DNA of 64,000 nucleotides. Origin: Eopsaltria australis. Lineage: Eukaryota > Chordata > Aves > Passeriformes > Petroicidae. Within the stretch, counting starts at the first letter, position 1. Each line of letters starts with the position of its first letter. Where the stretch lies: positions 496,001-560,000 of the forward strand of contig JAVTVJ010000496.1 of NCBI GenBank assembly GCA_034509425.1. The letters run 5' to 3'. The notes below the pieces were generated by a model. The model was not told the origin of the DNA. It did not search any database and was given only the letters and a program-made list of their open reading frames with translations. Position numbers and translations under genes: made by a program. Positions 63,348 to 64,000 of this stretch are shown piece by piece.

Positions 63348-64000
63348 CACAGAGGGCAGGTTTCTTGCAAGACTCATAAACTGGCCACAATTTATCAAAA
63401 GTTGTGAAATCATATATATTCACTGTAGACATCCTTCAATAGACATAAATGAGGAAAAATCAGTGAGATATTTGTCAGTCAGTCAAATTGACAGTTGGTT
63501 TTTCAGTTCCTCTCACAGAAAGGTGGATGGCCCCAACCCCAGCAGCAAGGCCAAGGTAGAGCCCCATGTTGCCCTGTGTAGTAACACATCACAGATCTCG
63601 CTGTCAAGACTGAGAAAGATTTATATCAGTTTTCAGTTATGCCCCTAGTCCCTGACTGTTTTGGATGTTGGCATCATCCCTTCCAAAGTCAAGAGCCCAG
63701 GAGTTATCATAGGACAGCACTGAGAGGCCATCCAGTGGTGGGCGGGTCTCTCAGACATAGTTTTGCAGCCCCTTTTGTAAGAACTTCCTAAATTATGGCA
63801 TGGCCCTTAATATGGGATTTGTAAAAGGTACATTGGGAAGGAAAATTGCACTGCATGTCCAGCAGAATGTCCAGTTACCTCATTCAGAGCATGGAAGTGC
63901 AGAGTGAAAGCAAAACAAGTTTCTTTCCAGTCCTGCTAGTTAATCTTAAAGCTATTTTTCCTGTAATATGCTTTCTGTTAAATATATAGACTGGAAAAAG
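63348..64000. other. unique stretch to the window end, no gene seen
   Basis: No gene is recognised. A slightly GC-richer patch near 63520-63610 could be further decayed CR1, but I cannot align it with confidence. Confidence 0.4.

Noticed and set aside
1..64000. CRISPR arrays, bacterial operons, riboswitches, rRNA and tRNA genes
   Set aside because: The sequence is clearly vertebrate nuclear DNA. No repeat-spacer pattern, tRNA B-box or rRNA block was seen on reading both strands.

Overview
The window reads as nuclear DNA from a bird, probably a passerine. It is AT-rich and mostly single-copy. Its recognisable interspersed repeats are those of bird genomes: CR1 LINE fragments and several endogenous retrovirus (ERV) LTRs whose internal phrases match songbird ERVL and ERVK LTRs from memory, plus one ancient MIR-like SINE. 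No element could be checked against a repeat library, so family names are by recognition only.

I find no protein-coding gene. The open frames are short, have no recognisable domain, and are spread evenly over both strands as expected by chance. The longest (about 290 codons, minus strand, 54599-55468) lies antisense inside an LTR. The window is therefore intergenic, or a large intron. Two short stretches with splice-site-like borders (14161-14232 and 58596-58626) are given as weak exon candidates only.

Layout: 1-2.9 kb is plain AT-rich DNA. From 2.9 to 12.0 kb there are four decayed ERVL-type LTR pieces, all on the plus strand; one contains a long GAGGAA hexamer array. From 12 to 25.7 kb the DNA is mostly unique, with a GATTA-rich hairpin cluster at 22.3 kb. 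A well preserved solo ERVK-type LTR with a perfect 6-bp target-site duplication (TSD) lies at 25.69-26.26 kb on the minus strand. From 26.3 to 38.5 kb I see only small repeats and a doubtful LTR scrap. A solo ERVL-type LTR with a 5-bp TSD lies at 38.49-39.42 kb. A small element with 13-bp terminal inverted repeats lies at 41.2 kb. Two hairpin-forming stretches lie at 51.8 and 53.1 kb. A 1.63-kb solo LTR with a 5-bp TSD, carrying a striking poly-C/poly-G hairpin, lies at 54.5-56.1 kb. The MIR-like SINE is at 59.3 kb, and two CR1 fragments in opposite orientation are at 62.8 and 63.2 kb.

Nothing here amounts to a multi-gene system. The most informative items are the three LTRs with intact TSDs, the long LTR with its hairpin, the small TIR element, and the hexamer array that seems to have grown out of an LTR's own purine-rich patch.
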